A stretch of DNA of 64,000 nucleotides. It comes from Arthrobacter sp. (lineage in GTDB: Bacteria > Actinomycetota > Actinomycetes > Actinomycetales > Micrococcaceae). Under the pieces are notes generated by a model. It worked only from the letters and a program-made list of their open reading frames with translations. It did no database searches and had not been told where the DNA came from. Where the stretch lies: assembly GCA_031277795.1 (NCBI GenBank), contig JAITLQ010000007.1:248001-312000 (forward strand), in the 5' to 3' direction. This document shows positions 41,780 through 50,687 of the stretch, piece by piece. Both the position numbers and the translations under genes were made by a program. Position 1 is the stretch's first letter. The number at the start of each line of letters is the position of its first letter.

Positions 41780-42607
41780 CTAGAGCTTGGCGACGATGTC
41801 GGCGAGCAGGCGTGAGATGCGCGGGCCGGCCGCCTGGCCGGCCTCGATGACCTCGGCGTGGCTCAGCGGCACGGGCGAGATGCCGGCGGCCAGGTTCGTC
41901 ACGAGCGAGATGCCGAGGATCTCCAGGCCGGCGTGACGGGCCGCGATCGCCTCGAGCGCGGTGGACATGCCCACGAGGTGCGCGCCCATCGTCTTGGCCA
42001 TCTGGACCTCGGCGGGGGTCTCGTAGTGCGGGCCGGTGAACTGGGCGTAGACGCCGTCCGGCAGCGTGGGATCGACCTCGCGGGCGATGGCGCGCAGGCG
42101 CGAGGAGTACAGGTCCGTCAGGTCGACGAACGTGGCGCCCTCGAGCGGGGAATCGGCGGTGAGGTTGATGTGGTCGGAGATGAGGACGGGCGAGCCCGGT
42201 CCGTACTCCTCGCGCAGGCCGCCGCAGCCGTTGGTCAGGACGACCTGGGTGCAGCCGGCGGCCGCAGCGGTGCGGACGCCGTGGGCCACGGCGCGCACGC
42301 CGCGCTTCTCGTAGAAGTGGGTGCGGGCGCCGATGATGAGCGCGCGCTTGCCCGTGTGCGTGAGCACGGAGCGGATGGTGCCGGGGTGGCCCACCACGGC
42401 GGGGGCGTGGAAGCCCGGGATGTCGGCGGCGGAGAGCGTGTGAGTCGTCTCACCGATCAGCTCGGCGGCCTCGCCCCAGCCGGAGCCGAGGACCAGCGCG
42501 ATGTCGTGGCGCTCCACCCCCGTCGCTGCGGCGATGGCTGCGGCGGATTCGGCGGCGGCGGCAAAGGGCTCGGGCATCTGGGCGGCGGCATTGTCGAAGG
42601 CAGTCAC
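41780..42607 (-). CDS. punA: purine-nucleoside phosphorylase
   Basis: A 275-residue trimeric-type PNP that splits inosine/guanosine with phosphate. Motifs: LVLGSGWG (about 38-45), GHPGTIR, ARTHFYE (phosphate and sugar sites), NGCGGL (about 126), YAQFTGPHYETPAE (about 189) and GMSTALEAIAARH (about 212), then TNLAAGI. TAAGAT lies 7 nt before the GTG start, so the mRNA is probably leaderless. It is divergent from lpdA across 80 nt, so the two may share control. Confidence 0.95.
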   Translation of the reverse strand: MTAFDNAAAQMPEPFAAAAESAAAIAAATGVERHDIALVLGSGWGEAAELIGETTHTLSAADIPGFHAPAVVGHPGTIRSVLTHTGKRALIIGARTHFYEKRGVRAVAHGVRTAAAAGCTQVVLTNGCGGLREEYGPGSPVLISDHINLTADSPLEGATFVDLTDLYSSRLRAIAREVDPTLPDGVYAQFTGPHYETPAEVQMAKTMGAHLVGMSTALEAIAARHAGLEILGISLVTNLAAGISPVPLSHAEVIEAGQAAGPRISRLLADIVAKL

Positions 42608-42687
42608 GTCCAGGATCTTACCGCCGCCGGGGCGGAAGGGCGGGGTGCAATTGGGTTCACGTGGCTCACGTGCGCGAGAATGGGAGG

Positions 42688-44094
42688 GTGACGACTCAAG
42701 TGGACCTCAGCTCGCCCCGCCTGGTGATCCTCGGAGGTGGCCCCGGTGGCTACGAGGCAGCCATGGTGGGAGCCCATCTCGGCGCCCAGGTGACGATCGT
42801 GGAGGACGCCGGCATGGGCGGCTCCGCCGTCCTCACCGATGTGGTGCCCTCCAAATCTCTCATCGCCACCGCCGACTCGGTGCGCCGCGTCATCGGCTCG
42901 GCCAAGCTTGGCGTGCGCATGGCCGACGCCGACCCGGAGGAGGGGCGCGTCGACCTCGGCTTCGTGAACGAACGCCTCATGAAGCTGGCCCACAGCCAGT
43001 CGGACGACATCCGCGCCGGCCTCGAGCGCGCCGGCGTTCGCGTCATCATCGGCCGCGGCACCCTGCTCTCGCCCACGCGCGTCAAGGTCACGGCCATCGA
43101 GGGCATCACGGAGCTCGAGGCCGACTACGTCCTCCTGGCCGTGGGCGCCCACCCGCGCGAGCTGCCGACGGCCGTCCCGGACGGCGAACGCATCTTCACG
43201 TGGAAGCAGCTCTACAAGATGCAGGAGCTCCCCGAGCACCTCATCGTGGTGGGCTCCGGCGTGACCGGTGCCGAGTTCGCCTCCGCGTACAACCTGCTCG
43301 GCTCCCGCGTCACCCTGGTCTCCTCGCGCGATCGCGTGCTGCCCGGCGAGGACAAGGACGCCGCCGAGCTGCTGGAGGGCGTGTTCGCCTCCAACGGCGT
43401 CAACGTGGTCTCCCGTGCCCGCGCCGAGGCGGTCACCCGCACCGAGAACGGTGTCGAGGTCACCCTCGGCGACGGCCGCACCATCGAGGGCAGCCACTGC
43501 CTCGTGGCCGTTGGTGCCATCCCCAACACCGCCGATCTGGGCCTCGAGGCCGCTGGCGTGAAGGTCAAGGACTCCGGGCACATCGTCACCGACGGCGTCT
43601 CTCGCACCACCGCCCCGAACATCTACGCCGCGGGCGACTGCACCGGCGTGTTTGCGCTGGCCTCCGTGGCCGCCATGCAGGGCCGCATCGCCGTGGCCCA
43701 CCTCATCGGCGACGCGGTCTCCCCGCTCAAGCTGCACGAGGTGTCCTCGAACATCTTCACCTCGCCCGAGATCGCCACGGTCGGCGTGACCGAGGCGCAG
43801 GTGCTGGATGGCAAGTACCAGGCCGACATCCTCAAGCTGGATCTCACCACCAACCCGCGCGCCAAGATGATGAACGTGGACGCCGGATTCGTGAAGATCC
43901 TCTCCCGCAAGGGCTCCGGCACGGTGATCGGCGGCGTCGTCGTGGCGCCGCGCGCCTCCGAGCTGATCTACACGATCGCCCTCGCGGTGCACAAGCGCCT
44001 GCACGTCGACGACCTGTCCGAGACGTTCACCGTGTACCCCTCGCTGTCCGGCTCGGTCTCCGAGGCCGCGCGCCGCCTGCACGTGCACCTCTGA
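42688..44094 (+). CDS. lpdA: LpdA-type NAD(P)H-dependent flavoprotein (quinone reductase) lacking redox cysteines
   Basis: A 468-residue two-dinucleotide-binding-domain flavoprotein. FAD motif VILGGGPGGYEAA (about 11-23), NAD(P) motif IVVGSGVTGAEFA (about 195), FAD-contacting TTAPNIYAAGDCTG (about 310) and a dimerisation domain from about 345. Where lipoamide dehydrogenases have the redox CxxxxC, this protein reads GGSAVLTDVVPSKS, with both cysteines replaced. It therefore cannot use a disulfide mechanism and fits the actinobacterial LpdA (Rv3303c-like) quinone reductases. GAGAAT lies 6 nt before GTG 42688, favouring a leaderless start here over the in-frame GTG at 42661. Confidence 0.9.
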   Translation: MTTQVDLSSPRLVILGGGPGGYEAAMVGAHLGAQVTIVEDAGMGGSAVLTDVVPSKSLIATADSVRRVIGSAKLGVRMADADPEEGRVDLGFVNERLMKLAHSQSDDIRAGLERAGVRVIIGRGTLLSPTRVKVTAIEGITELEADYVLLAVGAHPRELPTAVPDGERIFTWKQLYKMQELPEHLIVVGSGVTGAEFASAYNLLGSRVTLVSSRDRVLPGEDKDAAELLEGVFASNGVNVVSRARAEAVTRTENGVEVTLGDGRTIEGSHCLVAVGAIPNTADLGLEAAGVKVKDSGHIVTDGVSRTTAPNIYAAGDCTGVFALASVAAMQGRIAVAHLIGDAVSPLKLHEVSSNIFTSPEIATVGVTEAQVLDGKYQADILKLDLTTNPRAKMMNVDAGFVKILSRKGSGTVIGGVVVAPRASELIYTIALAVHKRLHVDDLSETFTVYPSLSGSVSEAARRLHVHL

Positions 44095-44111
44095 TCCGCA
44101 GCGCAGGCCAT

Positions 44112-44151
44112 CGCCCCGCCGTCCGGTTGGACGGCGGGGCGCTGTTTTTTT
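44112..44151 (+). terminator. rho-independent terminator of lpdA
   Basis: A 13-bp perfect GC stem (44112-44124 with 44129-44141) is followed by an unbroken run of T at 44144-44151. Confidence 0.92.
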
Positions 44152-44220
44152 GGGGGCGGGAAGGCTTCGGGGCCTGGGCTTCGGGGCGCGGGCCCGGAGG
44201 TGAGCGCACGACGGCGTGTG

Positions 44221-44271
44221 GTGGCGCCGGGCGGGCGGCGCGCCGCCCGGCGGTCGTGTCCCGGGCGCCAC
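44221..44271. repeat. nested palindrome in the lpdA-DUF3105 gap
   Basis: An 18-bp perfect palindrome (44232-44249) sits inside outer arms GTGGCGCC (44221-44228) and GGCGCCAC (44264-44271). Just after it, CGGTTGCCGG is repeated at 44281-44290 and 44295-44304. No gene is visible in the 300 nt from 44152 to 44452. Confidence 0.5.
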
Positions 44272-44452
44272 GCGCGCCGGCGGTTGCCGGTCGCCGGTTG
44301 CCGGGCGTGAGCCGGCGCGGGCCGAGCTCGCGACGCACATGAGTCGACGGGGCCGGCGCCGGCTCTGCGGGACTGGCGTCAGCGGGCGGCCCACTGGCCG
44401 CATGCCCACGGTGCCGTGTCCCCTCGGAGGCGAGCACGCGCCGTCGGGCGGG

Positions 44453-45379
44453 TCACATGCCGGCGCTGGGGTCCAGCGTGCCGCTGGGATTGGGCACGAG
44501 CGAGCCGCTCGCGGCCGGGTTGCCTCCCGTGCCGGTGGGCACGCCGTCGACGGGTGCGCCGAGCTCGGGGGAGTAGGTCTTCGAGTAGCGGAACACGTCG
44601 ATGAACTTCTGCAGGCGCGGGTCGCTCGCGGAGTTCACGCGCAGCTGGTGACCCCACGCGCTGATGACGACGGGGGCGGGGAGCTTCTCCGAGTCCCACG
44701 GGGAGAGCACGAGGTAGCGGTTGCCGGTCTTGCCGCCCTGGGAGTCGGTGCCCTCGATGAGCGACTGCTTCTCCACGAGCGCCTGCAGCGTTGCAACGTC
44801 GGAGGCCGAGAGCGACGGGCGGTAGCTGATCCACACGGCGCCGTGCTCCATGTCGTGGACGGCGCGCTCGGTGGGGACCGGCTCGGTGTACGTTCCGGCG
44901 TTCATCCAGACCGGGGCGTGCTGGCCACCCACGGCGGGGACCACGGCGTAGTCGACGGGTGTGGTGACGTGTAGGTGGGACAGCGTGCCGGCGTTCGCCT
45001 GGCCGGGGGCCGGGTAGCCGGAGGTGTCCCACGCCAGGACACCGTCGATGCCGCTCGTGTCCTTGACCCGGGCCGGCGTGGCCTGCTTGACGGGCGTTCC
45101 CTGCGGCGCCGCCGGGATGACCTGCGCCGCCGTGTCCAGGCTGGGGGCGGCCGCGGCGCTGGAGGTCGCGGCGCTGCTGCCGGGGGTGGCGGGGTTCGAC
45201 GACGACGGCGAGGCCGTCGCTGCCGTCGGCGCCGACGAGGCGGCGGGAGCGGGCGAGGAGGAGCCCCCGAGATTCTCCGTGGTGGCCGAGCAGGCGGAGA
45301 GCCCGAGCGCTGCGATGAGCAGCATCGGGGCGAGGCGGCGGGCGCGCGGGGAGAGCACAGAAACAGACATGCGCCCCAT
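44453..45379 (-). CDS. DUF3105 domain lipoprotein
   Basis: A 308-residue exported protein. Signal peptide with lipobox GLSAC (cysteine about 30), then a Ser/Ala/Pro/Thr-rich spacer (about 31-85), then the DUF3105 domain (about 105-270). The latter has the histidine-rich pattern LSHLHVTTPVDY and HDMEHGAVWISY and the segment NRYLVLSPWDS. DUF3105 is typical of actinobacteria and has no proven activity; the conserved His residues hint at metal binding. ATG 45379 has GGGAG about 5 nt upstream; ATG 45370, three codons on, has CAAGAT 7 nt upstream and is an alternative leaderless start. Confidence 0.87.
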   Translation of the reverse strand: MGRMSVSVLSPRARRLAPMLLIAALGLSACSATTENLGGSSSPAPAASSAPTAATASPSSSNPATPGSSAATSSAAAAPSLDTAAQVIPAAPQGTPVKQATPARVKDTSGIDGVLAWDTSGYPAPGQANAGTLSHLHVTTPVDYAVVPAVGGQHAPVWMNAGTYTEPVPTERAVHDMEHGAVWISYRPSLSASDVATLQALVEKQSLIEGTDSQGGKTGNRYLVLSPWDSEKLPAPVVISAWGHQLRVNSASDPRLQKFIDVFRYSKTYSPELGAPVDGVPTGTGGNPAASGSLVPNPSGTLDPSAGM

Positions 45380-45443
45380 CTTGCTCCCGCTTCCTGCGCG
45401 TTGCCCGCATCGCCCCGCGGCCCCGGCCGGTGGCTGGGTAGAG

Positions 45444-45869
45444 CTAGACGTGGGCGGCGGCGTTGCGCAGCCAGTCCCGCAGGGCCTCGGTGTGTTCACG
45501 CCACGCGGGGTCCTCGGCCTCGTCCCAGAGCTCGGCCAGCTCGGACTCTTCGCCGCGCAGCACCGCCTCGAGGGCGCGGACGGCGAGGCCGGCCAGCTGC
45601 GGGTCCAGCCCGGCGCGTAGATCCGCCGCCCACTCCGTGACCTCTCCCGGGAGCGCGCCGGTGACCCCCTCGAAGGCGTGGCCGAGCCGGGCGAGCGCGG
45701 CCGCCGCTGCCACCGCCTCGGAACCGGCGTCCGCCTCCTCGACGCCGCCCGGTTCCACGGCCGAGGCCAGCGCCGCGCGCAGCGGTTCGAGGCCGCCGCT
45801 GTCCTCCAGATCCGCCGCCCAGTCCATGGCGGCATCATTCTCGAACGGCTCGTGACCCCATGCGCCCAT
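45444..45869 (-). CDS. DUF4259 domain-containing protein
   Basis: A 141-residue soluble helical protein. It begins MGAWGHEPFENDAAMDWAAD, the signature start of DUF4259 (small proteins of unknown function). The rest is acidic helices with many Ala, Glu and Leu. GAGGGGAC precedes the ATG. It is 64 nt upstream of the DUF3105 gene on the same strand and may be co-transcribed. Confidence 0.85.
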   Translation of the reverse strand: MGAWGHEPFENDAAMDWAADLEDSGGLEPLRAALASAVEPGGVEEADAGSEAVAAAAALARLGHAFEGVTGALPGEVTEWAADLRAGLDPQLAGLAVRALEAVLRGEESELAELWDEAEDPAWREHTEALRDWLRNAAAHV

Positions 45870-45982
45870 GCGTGTGTCCCCTCACGTGGTGATGTGTGCT
45901 CCGGCACTGCTCTCGGTGCCCGGGCCGAGCGTAGCGCGGAACCCCGTCAACACGCCCGCGGCGTTGCCATTACCCTTTCCCC

Positions 45983-46486
45983 ATGGCATACCACGCTGAT
46001 TCCTCCGATCTCGTTCAGAAGGAGGTCCTGTCCTGGGACCTCTTCGGCACCGCCGGGCGCGAACTCGCCCAGAGCATCGCCGACTCCGGCTACCAGCCGG
46101 AGATCATCATCGCCGTGGCGCGCGGTGGCCTGCTGCCGGCCGGCCACCTTTCCTACGCGCTCGGAGTCAAGCTCTCCGATGCGATCAACGTGGAGTTCTA
46201 CACGGACGTCAATGAGACGCTGCCGGATCCCATCCTGCTCGAGCCCATGCTCGACACCGCCTCCCTCAAGGGCAAGCGCCTGCTGGTGGTGGACGATGTT
46301 GCCGACTCCGGCCGCACGCTCGCCCTGGTGCTCGAGCTGCTGCGCAAGCAGGGGGCCGAGTGCCGCTCGGCCGTCATCTACTCCAAGTCCGCCTCGGTCG
46401 TGGAGCCGGACTACGTGTGGCGCCGGACCGACGAATGGATCGTCTTCCCGTGGTCGGATCAGCCGCCGGTCACCGCCCAGGCCTGA
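45983..46486 (+). CDS. phosphoribosyltransferase (Gpt/xanthine-guanine-type fold)
   Basis: A 167-residue type I PRTase. The PRPP-binding loop is LLVVDDVADSGRTL (about 99-112). The N-terminal EIIIAVARGGLLPAG (about 40) contains the pyrophosphate loop. The C-terminal hood ends with WIVFPWSD as in Gpt-like and ComF-unrelated purine PRTases. It likely converts a purine base and PRPP to a nucleotide, but the base cannot be read from the sequence. TACCCT ends 6 nt before the ATG, so the mRNA is probably leaderless. Confidence 0.9.
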   Translation: MAYHADSSDLVQKEVLSWDLFGTAGRELAQSIADSGYQPEIIIAVARGGLLPAGHLSYALGVKLSDAINVEFYTDVNETLPDPILLEPMLDTASLKGKRLLVVDDVADSGRTLALVLELLRKQGAECRSAVIYSKSASVVEPDYVWRRTDEWIVFPWSDQPPVTAQA

Positions 46487-46573
46487 TCCTCCCGGCGCGG
46501 CCGCCGCGCCGACCCACCACCGCGCCGACCCTCCGCCGCCGCTGCGCCGCCGTCCGCGGCTGCCGCGTTGCCT

Positions 46574-46623
46574 GCCCGCCCCGCCGCCCCGCGTTCCAGC
46601 GAGGGGCGGCGGGGCGGGCTTTC
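46574..46623 (+). terminator. rho-independent-type terminator of the phosphoribosyltransferase gene
   Basis: A 17-bp perfect stem (46574-46590 with 46603-46619) with a 12-nt loop is followed by TTT. Confidence 0.82.
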
Positions 46624-46674
46624 CTGATGCGGCGGATCACTGTTGTGATCGCGGGGACGGTGCCAGGATGGGCT

Positions 46675-47076
46675 ATGACCTCCATCCAGCGCCTGCGCCC
46701 CGAGGGGCTCGTGTTCTCGCCAGCCTTCAGCCACGTGGCCGTCGTCCCGCCCGGCGCGCGCACCATCTACGTGGGCGGCCAGAACGCGGTCGATGAGCAG
46801 GGGGTGCTCGTCGGAGCCGGCGACGTCGCGGCTCAGGCCAGCGCGGCGCTGGCCAACGCCCGCCTCGCCTTGGCTGCGGCGGGTGCCGGGTTGGGCGACG
46901 TGATCTCGTGGACCGTGCTCTTTGTCCAGGGGAGCGACGTGGCGGCGGCCTACGCAGCCATCGGCCCGCAGCTCTCCTCGGCGCACCCGCCGCTCGTCAC
47001 GAGCGCGCTCGTGGCGGGGCTGGCCGTGCCCGGCGCCCTCGTGGAAATCGCCGCCGTCGCGGCGCTCGTCGGCTGA
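46675..47076 (+). CDS. RidA/YjgF family protein
   Basis: A 133-residue protein with the RidA fold: the start RLRPEGLVFSPAFSH, IYVGGQNAVDEQG (usually YxSGQ), the helix QASAALANARLALAAAGAGL and VTSALVAGLAVPGALVEIAAVA at the end. The active-site arginine seen in true RidA (imine deaminase) is not evident in the TSALVAG segment, where archetypes have R-x-x-V. It may therefore be a non-archetypal Rid protein. CAGGAT lies 5 nt before ATG 46675; the in-frame ATG 46627 would add 16 residues not typical of the family. Confidence 0.82.
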   Translation: MTSIQRLRPEGLVFSPAFSHVAVVPPGARTIYVGGQNAVDEQGVLVGAGDVAAQASAALANARLALAAAGAGLGDVISWTVLFVQGSDVAAAYAAIGPQLSSAHPPLVTSALVAGLAVPGALVEIAAVAALVG

Positions 47077-47192
47077 GCGCGGGGCGTCGGGGCCTCTCGG
47101 GCGTCGAGCCTCCCGTCGCTTCGGTCTGGGCCCGTTCCGCCTGGGGTTCCCCGCTGGGCCCGTGCGGCCCGGGGCCCCGGGCTTGGGCCGTC

Positions 47193-48662
47193 TCAGGCCT
47201 CGGAAGCCGCCGCTCGCTCGTTGGCCCGCGACCCGGAGAGTACGGCGCAGGCCAGGGTGATCGCGGCCGCCGCGCTGAGGTAGATCCCCACCGCCGCGAC
47301 TCCACTGCTCGCGTCGAGCCACACCGCCACGTAGGGCGTGGCGGCTGCACCCAGGAGCGCCGCGAGGTTGCTGGACAGGCCCGTGCCGGAAAAGCGCAGG
47401 CGGGCCGGAAAGAGCCAGGGGAGGAGCGCCGAGGCCGTCCCCGAGGAGAGGCCCATGAGCACCATGCCGACGAGGATGAAGAGCCGGAAGCGTGCGGGCA
47501 TGCCTCCGGCGTCAGCGCCGCTGGCCATGCTGGCGAACCACCAGGGGAAGCTTGCCCCGAAGCACAGCACCAGCACCGCGACGGCGGCCGCGGCCCGGCG
47601 CGGGCCCCACCGGTCGGCGAGCAGGCCCGCCGCGAGGACCGCCAGGGCAAAGCCGGGCACCCCGGCCAGCTGCGCCAACACGACGTCGCCGTAGCTCGCC
47701 CCGGCGCCGCCGGTCTGGGCGGGACGCAGCGCATGGGAGAGGCTCCAGGCGATCATCAGGTAGAAGATCACGTACATGCTCAGCATGGCGGCGGCGCCCA
47801 GGAGGACCGAGCCGGGGCGCTGTCGGACGACCTCGAGCACCGGGCGCCGCGAGCGGGCCCCCGCCTCGAGCACGTCGGCGAAGTCGGGAGCCTCTTGCAC
47901 CCCACGCCTGATCCACCAACCAACGAGGGCCATGAGCACGGCCGCGATGAAGGGCACGCGCCAGCCCCAGGTCATGAACTCGCCCCCGGGTTCGTCGCCG
48001 AGGGCGGCCAGGAGCAGTAAGTAGGCACCGTTGGCGAGGGCGAAGCCGAACGGAGCCCCCAACTGCGGCCAAGCGGCAGCGAGCCCCTTGCGGCCGGTGC
48101 GGGCGTGCTCGGTGGCGAGCAGGGTGGCGCCGGTCCACTCGCCGCTGAGGCCGAGGCCTTGGCAGAAGCGCAGGACGGCGAGGAGCGCCGGAGCCCAGAC
48201 GCCGATCTGCGTGGCGGTGGGCAACAGGCCGATGAGGACGGTCGCGCCACCCATCAGACCGAGGGAGAGCAACAAGCTCGTGGTCCGGCCCAGGCGATCC
48301 CCGAGGTGCCCGAACAGGACGGCGCCGATGGGCCGCGCAACGAAGGCTGCGGCGAACGTCGCGAGCGAGGCAAAGAGCGCCCCCTGCTGATCGGCCCCGC
48401 CGAAGAACAATGCGGGGAAGACGGCCACGGCGGCTGTGGCATAGAGGTAGAAGTCGTAGAACTCCAGCGTGGTCCCCACGACCGTGGCCGCCAGCACCCG
48501 TGACGTAGACGTGGGTGCCGTCGGGGTTGCCGACGCCGTCGCCGATGCAGCGGTCCCGGAGCCCGCGGCAGCGGCGGACAGCGGGTCGGCCGGGGCGCCG
48601 GGGCCCGCGGGGCGGTGCGCCGGGGCCGCCGACGAGGGCTGCGGGAGGGGGAGCTCAGACAT
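47193..48662 (-). CDS. MHS family MFS transporter (copy 1)
   Basis: A 489-residue major facilitator protein with 12 hydrophobic segments after a 50-residue Pro/Ala/Ser/Thr-rich N-terminus. Signatures of the metabolite:H+ symporter group are TTLEFYDFYLYA (about 58), FGHLGDRLGR (the GxxxDRxGR loop 2-3 motif), RFCQGLGLSGEWTGA and LPWLFPARLRFSG. It probably imports an organic acid or betaine-type substrate with protons. It is a paralogue of the protein at 49162-50553. ATG 48662 lacks a clear ribosome site; an in-frame GTG 15 nt upstream is an alternative. Confidence 0.88.
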   Translation of the reverse strand: MSELPLPQPSSAAPAHRPAGPGAPADPLSAAAAGSGTAASATASATPTAPTSTSRVLAATVVGTTLEFYDFYLYATAAVAVFPALFFGGADQQGALFASLATFAAAFVARPIGAVLFGHLGDRLGRTTSLLLSLGLMGGATVLIGLLPTATQIGVWAPALLAVLRFCQGLGLSGEWTGATLLATEHARTGRKGLAAAWPQLGAPFGFALANGAYLLLLAALGDEPGGEFMTWGWRVPFIAAVLMALVGWWIRRGVQEAPDFADVLEAGARSRRPVLEVVRQRPGSVLLGAAAMLSMYVIFYLMIAWSLSHALRPAQTGGAGASYGDVVLAQLAGVPGFALAVLAAGLLADRWGPRRAAAAVAVLVLCFGASFPWWFASMASGADAGGMPARFRLFILVGMVLMGLSSGTASALLPWLFPARLRFSGTGLSSNLAALLGAAATPYVAVWLDASSGVAAVGIYLSAAAAITLACAVLSGSRANERAAASEA

Positions 48663-48962
48663 GAGCACGAGCCTGACACGCGCAGGGGGCTTGGGGGCCA
48701 AGCATGCCGAGCCGGGGTGCTCGAGGTTTGACCACAGCGACGTCGGCTCCCCCCCGTTCGGGGGGGCGCGGGGACGGCGCAAGCCGGCCGGCCGGCGTCG
48801 TACCGTTGCCTCGAGGTTGCGCCGTGAGGCCGCACCGGTGAGGCCTCACCGGCCGCGCCGCTGAGGCCGCCAGCCGCGCCAGCGACGCCCCGCTCGCCCG
48901 GCCGTGCCGCTGAGGCCGTTCGGCAGCACCGGTGATGGGCCCCGGCAGCCCCCCATCAGCGG

Positions 48963-49018
48963 ATCGGAGTGGGTTCGGTACGTTTTTCGGCCCGAGACCG
49001 TACCAAACCCACTCCGAT
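48963..49018. repeat. 20-bp inverted repeat with T5 loop
   Basis: Arms 48963-48982 (starting ATCGGAGTGGGTTCGG) and 48999-49018 match at 19 of 20 positions, and the loop TTTTTCGGCCCGAGAC has a further TCGG/CCGA pair. The arms are less GC-rich than their surroundings. It lies about 300 nt upstream of the copy 1 start and about 145 nt downstream of the copy 2 stop, so it could end transcription or be a mobile repeat remnant. Confidence 0.7.
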
Positions 49019-49065
49019 GCGCGGGTGTGGGGGCCGGTCGTGGGAGGGGCCTCGGGGTGCAGGCA

Positions 49066-49132
49066 AAAACCGAGCCCCGCTGAACATTTCGACGTACTCG
49101 AGTGCACGGAAAGTCCAACGGGGCTCGGTTTT
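49066..49132 (-). terminator. long-loop hairpin after MHS copy 2
   Basis: Arms AAAACCGAGCCCCG (49066-49079) and CGGGGCTCGGTTTT (49119-49132) are perfect complements, flanked by A-run and T-run as in bidirectional terminators. The 39-nt loop has its own TTTC/GAAA pairing and an ACTCGAGT palindrome. It starts 30 nt beyond the stop of the minus-strand transporter. Confidence 0.65.
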
Positions 49133-49161
49133 CGCGCCGGCGGCCCGGCGGCGCCGGCGGG

Positions 49162-50553
49162 TTACAGCTTGGCCAGGTCCACGTTCTTCGTCTCGGGGGA
49201 GAAGAACAGGGCCACGAGCGTCAGGACGGCGCCCAGCGTCAGGTAGAGGCCCACGGCACCCACACCGAAGTCGGCGTTGAGCCACACGGCCATGTACGGC
49301 GTGATGGCGGCACCCAGGATGGAGGAGACGTTGTACGCGATGCCGGAGCCGGTGTAGCGAACGTTCGTCGGGAAGAGCTCGGGCAGGATCGCCGACATGG
49401 AGCCGAAGGTCAGGCCCATGAGCGTCATGCCGATGCACAGGAAGACCAGCACGCGCCACACCGACACGTCGGCGCCGGTCCCGGTCAGCGCCGGATCGAT
49501 GAGGAACTTGAACGTCAGGCCGAAGAGCGCGATGCACGCGGTGATGACCAGCTGCGAGGAGCGGCGGCCGTACTTGTCCGCGAGCCAACCGGAGACCGGC
49601 ACGAACGCCGCGAAGAGCAGCACGGCGATCAGCTGCAGGATCAGGAACTCCTGGTACGGGATGCCGAGCATGCCGGCGGAGGGCTTGCCGATGCCGTAGG
49701 AAAGGATCCACGCGGTCATGAGGTAGAAGAGCACGTAGGTCGCCAGCATGATGAAGGTGCCCTGGATCATCTGCACCCAGCTGGTCTTGAAGACCTCGGC
49801 CACGGGGGCCTTGACGACCTTCTTCTTTTCCTGCGCCTCGGCGAAGACCGGCGTCTCCTGCAGCTTGAAGCGCACCCACAGCCCGATCGCGACCATGACG
49901 ATCGAGGCAAGGAACGGGATGCGCCATCCCCACACGAGGAACTCGTGGGAGACGCCGTCGGGGTTGGCGGCCGAGTTGAAGCCGAACGCGATCGTCAGGA
50001 TGAGGAAGAAACCGTTGGCGATCATGAAGCCGAACGGGGCGCCGAGCTGGGGCCACATCGCGGCGCGGGCGCGCTTGCCCTCCTCCGCGTACTCGGTGGC
50101 CAACAGCGACGCGCCGGACCACTCGCCGCCGAGGCCGAGGCCCTGGCAGAAGCGCAGGATGGTCAGCATGGCCGGGGCCCACAGCGAGATCTGCTGGTAG
50201 GTCGGCAGCAGGCCGATGAGGAACGTGGCGATGCCCATGGTCAACAGCGCGCCGATGAGCGTGGCCTTGCGCCCCACGCGGTCGCCGAAGTGGCCGAAGA
50301 TGATGGAGCCGATGGGGCGCGCAATGAAGGCGGCGGCAAACGTGGCCATCGAGGCGAGCAGCTTGGCCGTGTCGTCGTTGCCCGTAAAGAACAGGGCGGG
50401 GAAGACGGCGACGGCGGCCGTCGCGTAGACGTAGAAGTCGTAGAACTCGATCGTGGTGCCGATGAGCGAGGCAAGGATGACGCGCGAGCGGGGCGTGTCG
50501 TTCTTCGTCGCTGCGGAGGGCGCCGCGGGGGCGGAACCTGGGGTGGCTGACAT
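49162..50553 (-). CDS. MHS family MFS transporter (copy 2)
   Basis: A 463-residue, 12-TM transporter of the same metabolite:H+ symporter group. It has TTIEFYDFYVYA (about 33), FGHFGDRVGRKATL, RFCQGLGLGGEWSGA, AAMWPQLGAPFGF and LPELFPTNVRYTG. It is clearly homologous to copy 1 along its whole length, so the pair arose by duplication, though drift is large. The substrate is unknown (relatives carry proline/betaine, shikimate, citrate or alpha-ketoglutarate). ATG 50553 is preferred to an upstream in-frame start because GAAGGA lies about 7 nt before it. Confidence 0.92.
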   Translation of the reverse strand: MSATPGSAPAAPSAATKNDTPRSRVILASLIGTTIEFYDFYVYATAAVAVFPALFFTGNDDTAKLLASMATFAAAFIARPIGSIIFGHFGDRVGRKATLIGALLTMGIATFLIGLLPTYQQISLWAPAMLTILRFCQGLGLGGEWSGASLLATEYAEEGKRARAAMWPQLGAPFGFMIANGFFLILTIAFGFNSAANPDGVSHEFLVWGWRIPFLASIVMVAIGLWVRFKLQETPVFAEAQEKKKVVKAPVAEVFKTSWVQMIQGTFIMLATYVLFYLMTAWILSYGIGKPSAGMLGIPYQEFLILQLIAVLLFAAFVPVSGWLADKYGRRSSQLVITACIALFGLTFKFLIDPALTGTGADVSVWRVLVFLCIGMTLMGLTFGSMSAILPELFPTNVRYTGSGIAYNVSSILGAAITPYMAVWLNADFGVGAVGLYLTLGAVLTLVALFFSPETKNVDLAKL

Positions 50554-50687
50554 GGGCCGTCCTTCGGGTGCAAGGGAGCGCTTGATTGGTATCACGTTAC
50601 GCCGCTGTTCACTCCTTGGTTATACGGTCTCGAATGGTGAGACGCGGGGCTTGCGTGGGGCGAGGCGGGGCACGGTGAAACAGAACG

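Larger units (their letters stand above)
48663..49161. other. gene-free gap with palindromes between the two MHS transporters
   Basis: About 500 nt without a supportable gene. 48800-48920 has degenerate direct repeats of GCCGNGCCGCTGAGGCC type. 48963-49018 and 49066-49132 are the two long inverted repeats listed separately. Confidence 0.7.

Noticed and set aside
48655..49107. Minus-strand open frames in the transporter gap
   Set aside because: They run through palindromes, have Arg/Pro-rich shadow composition and no ribosome sites.
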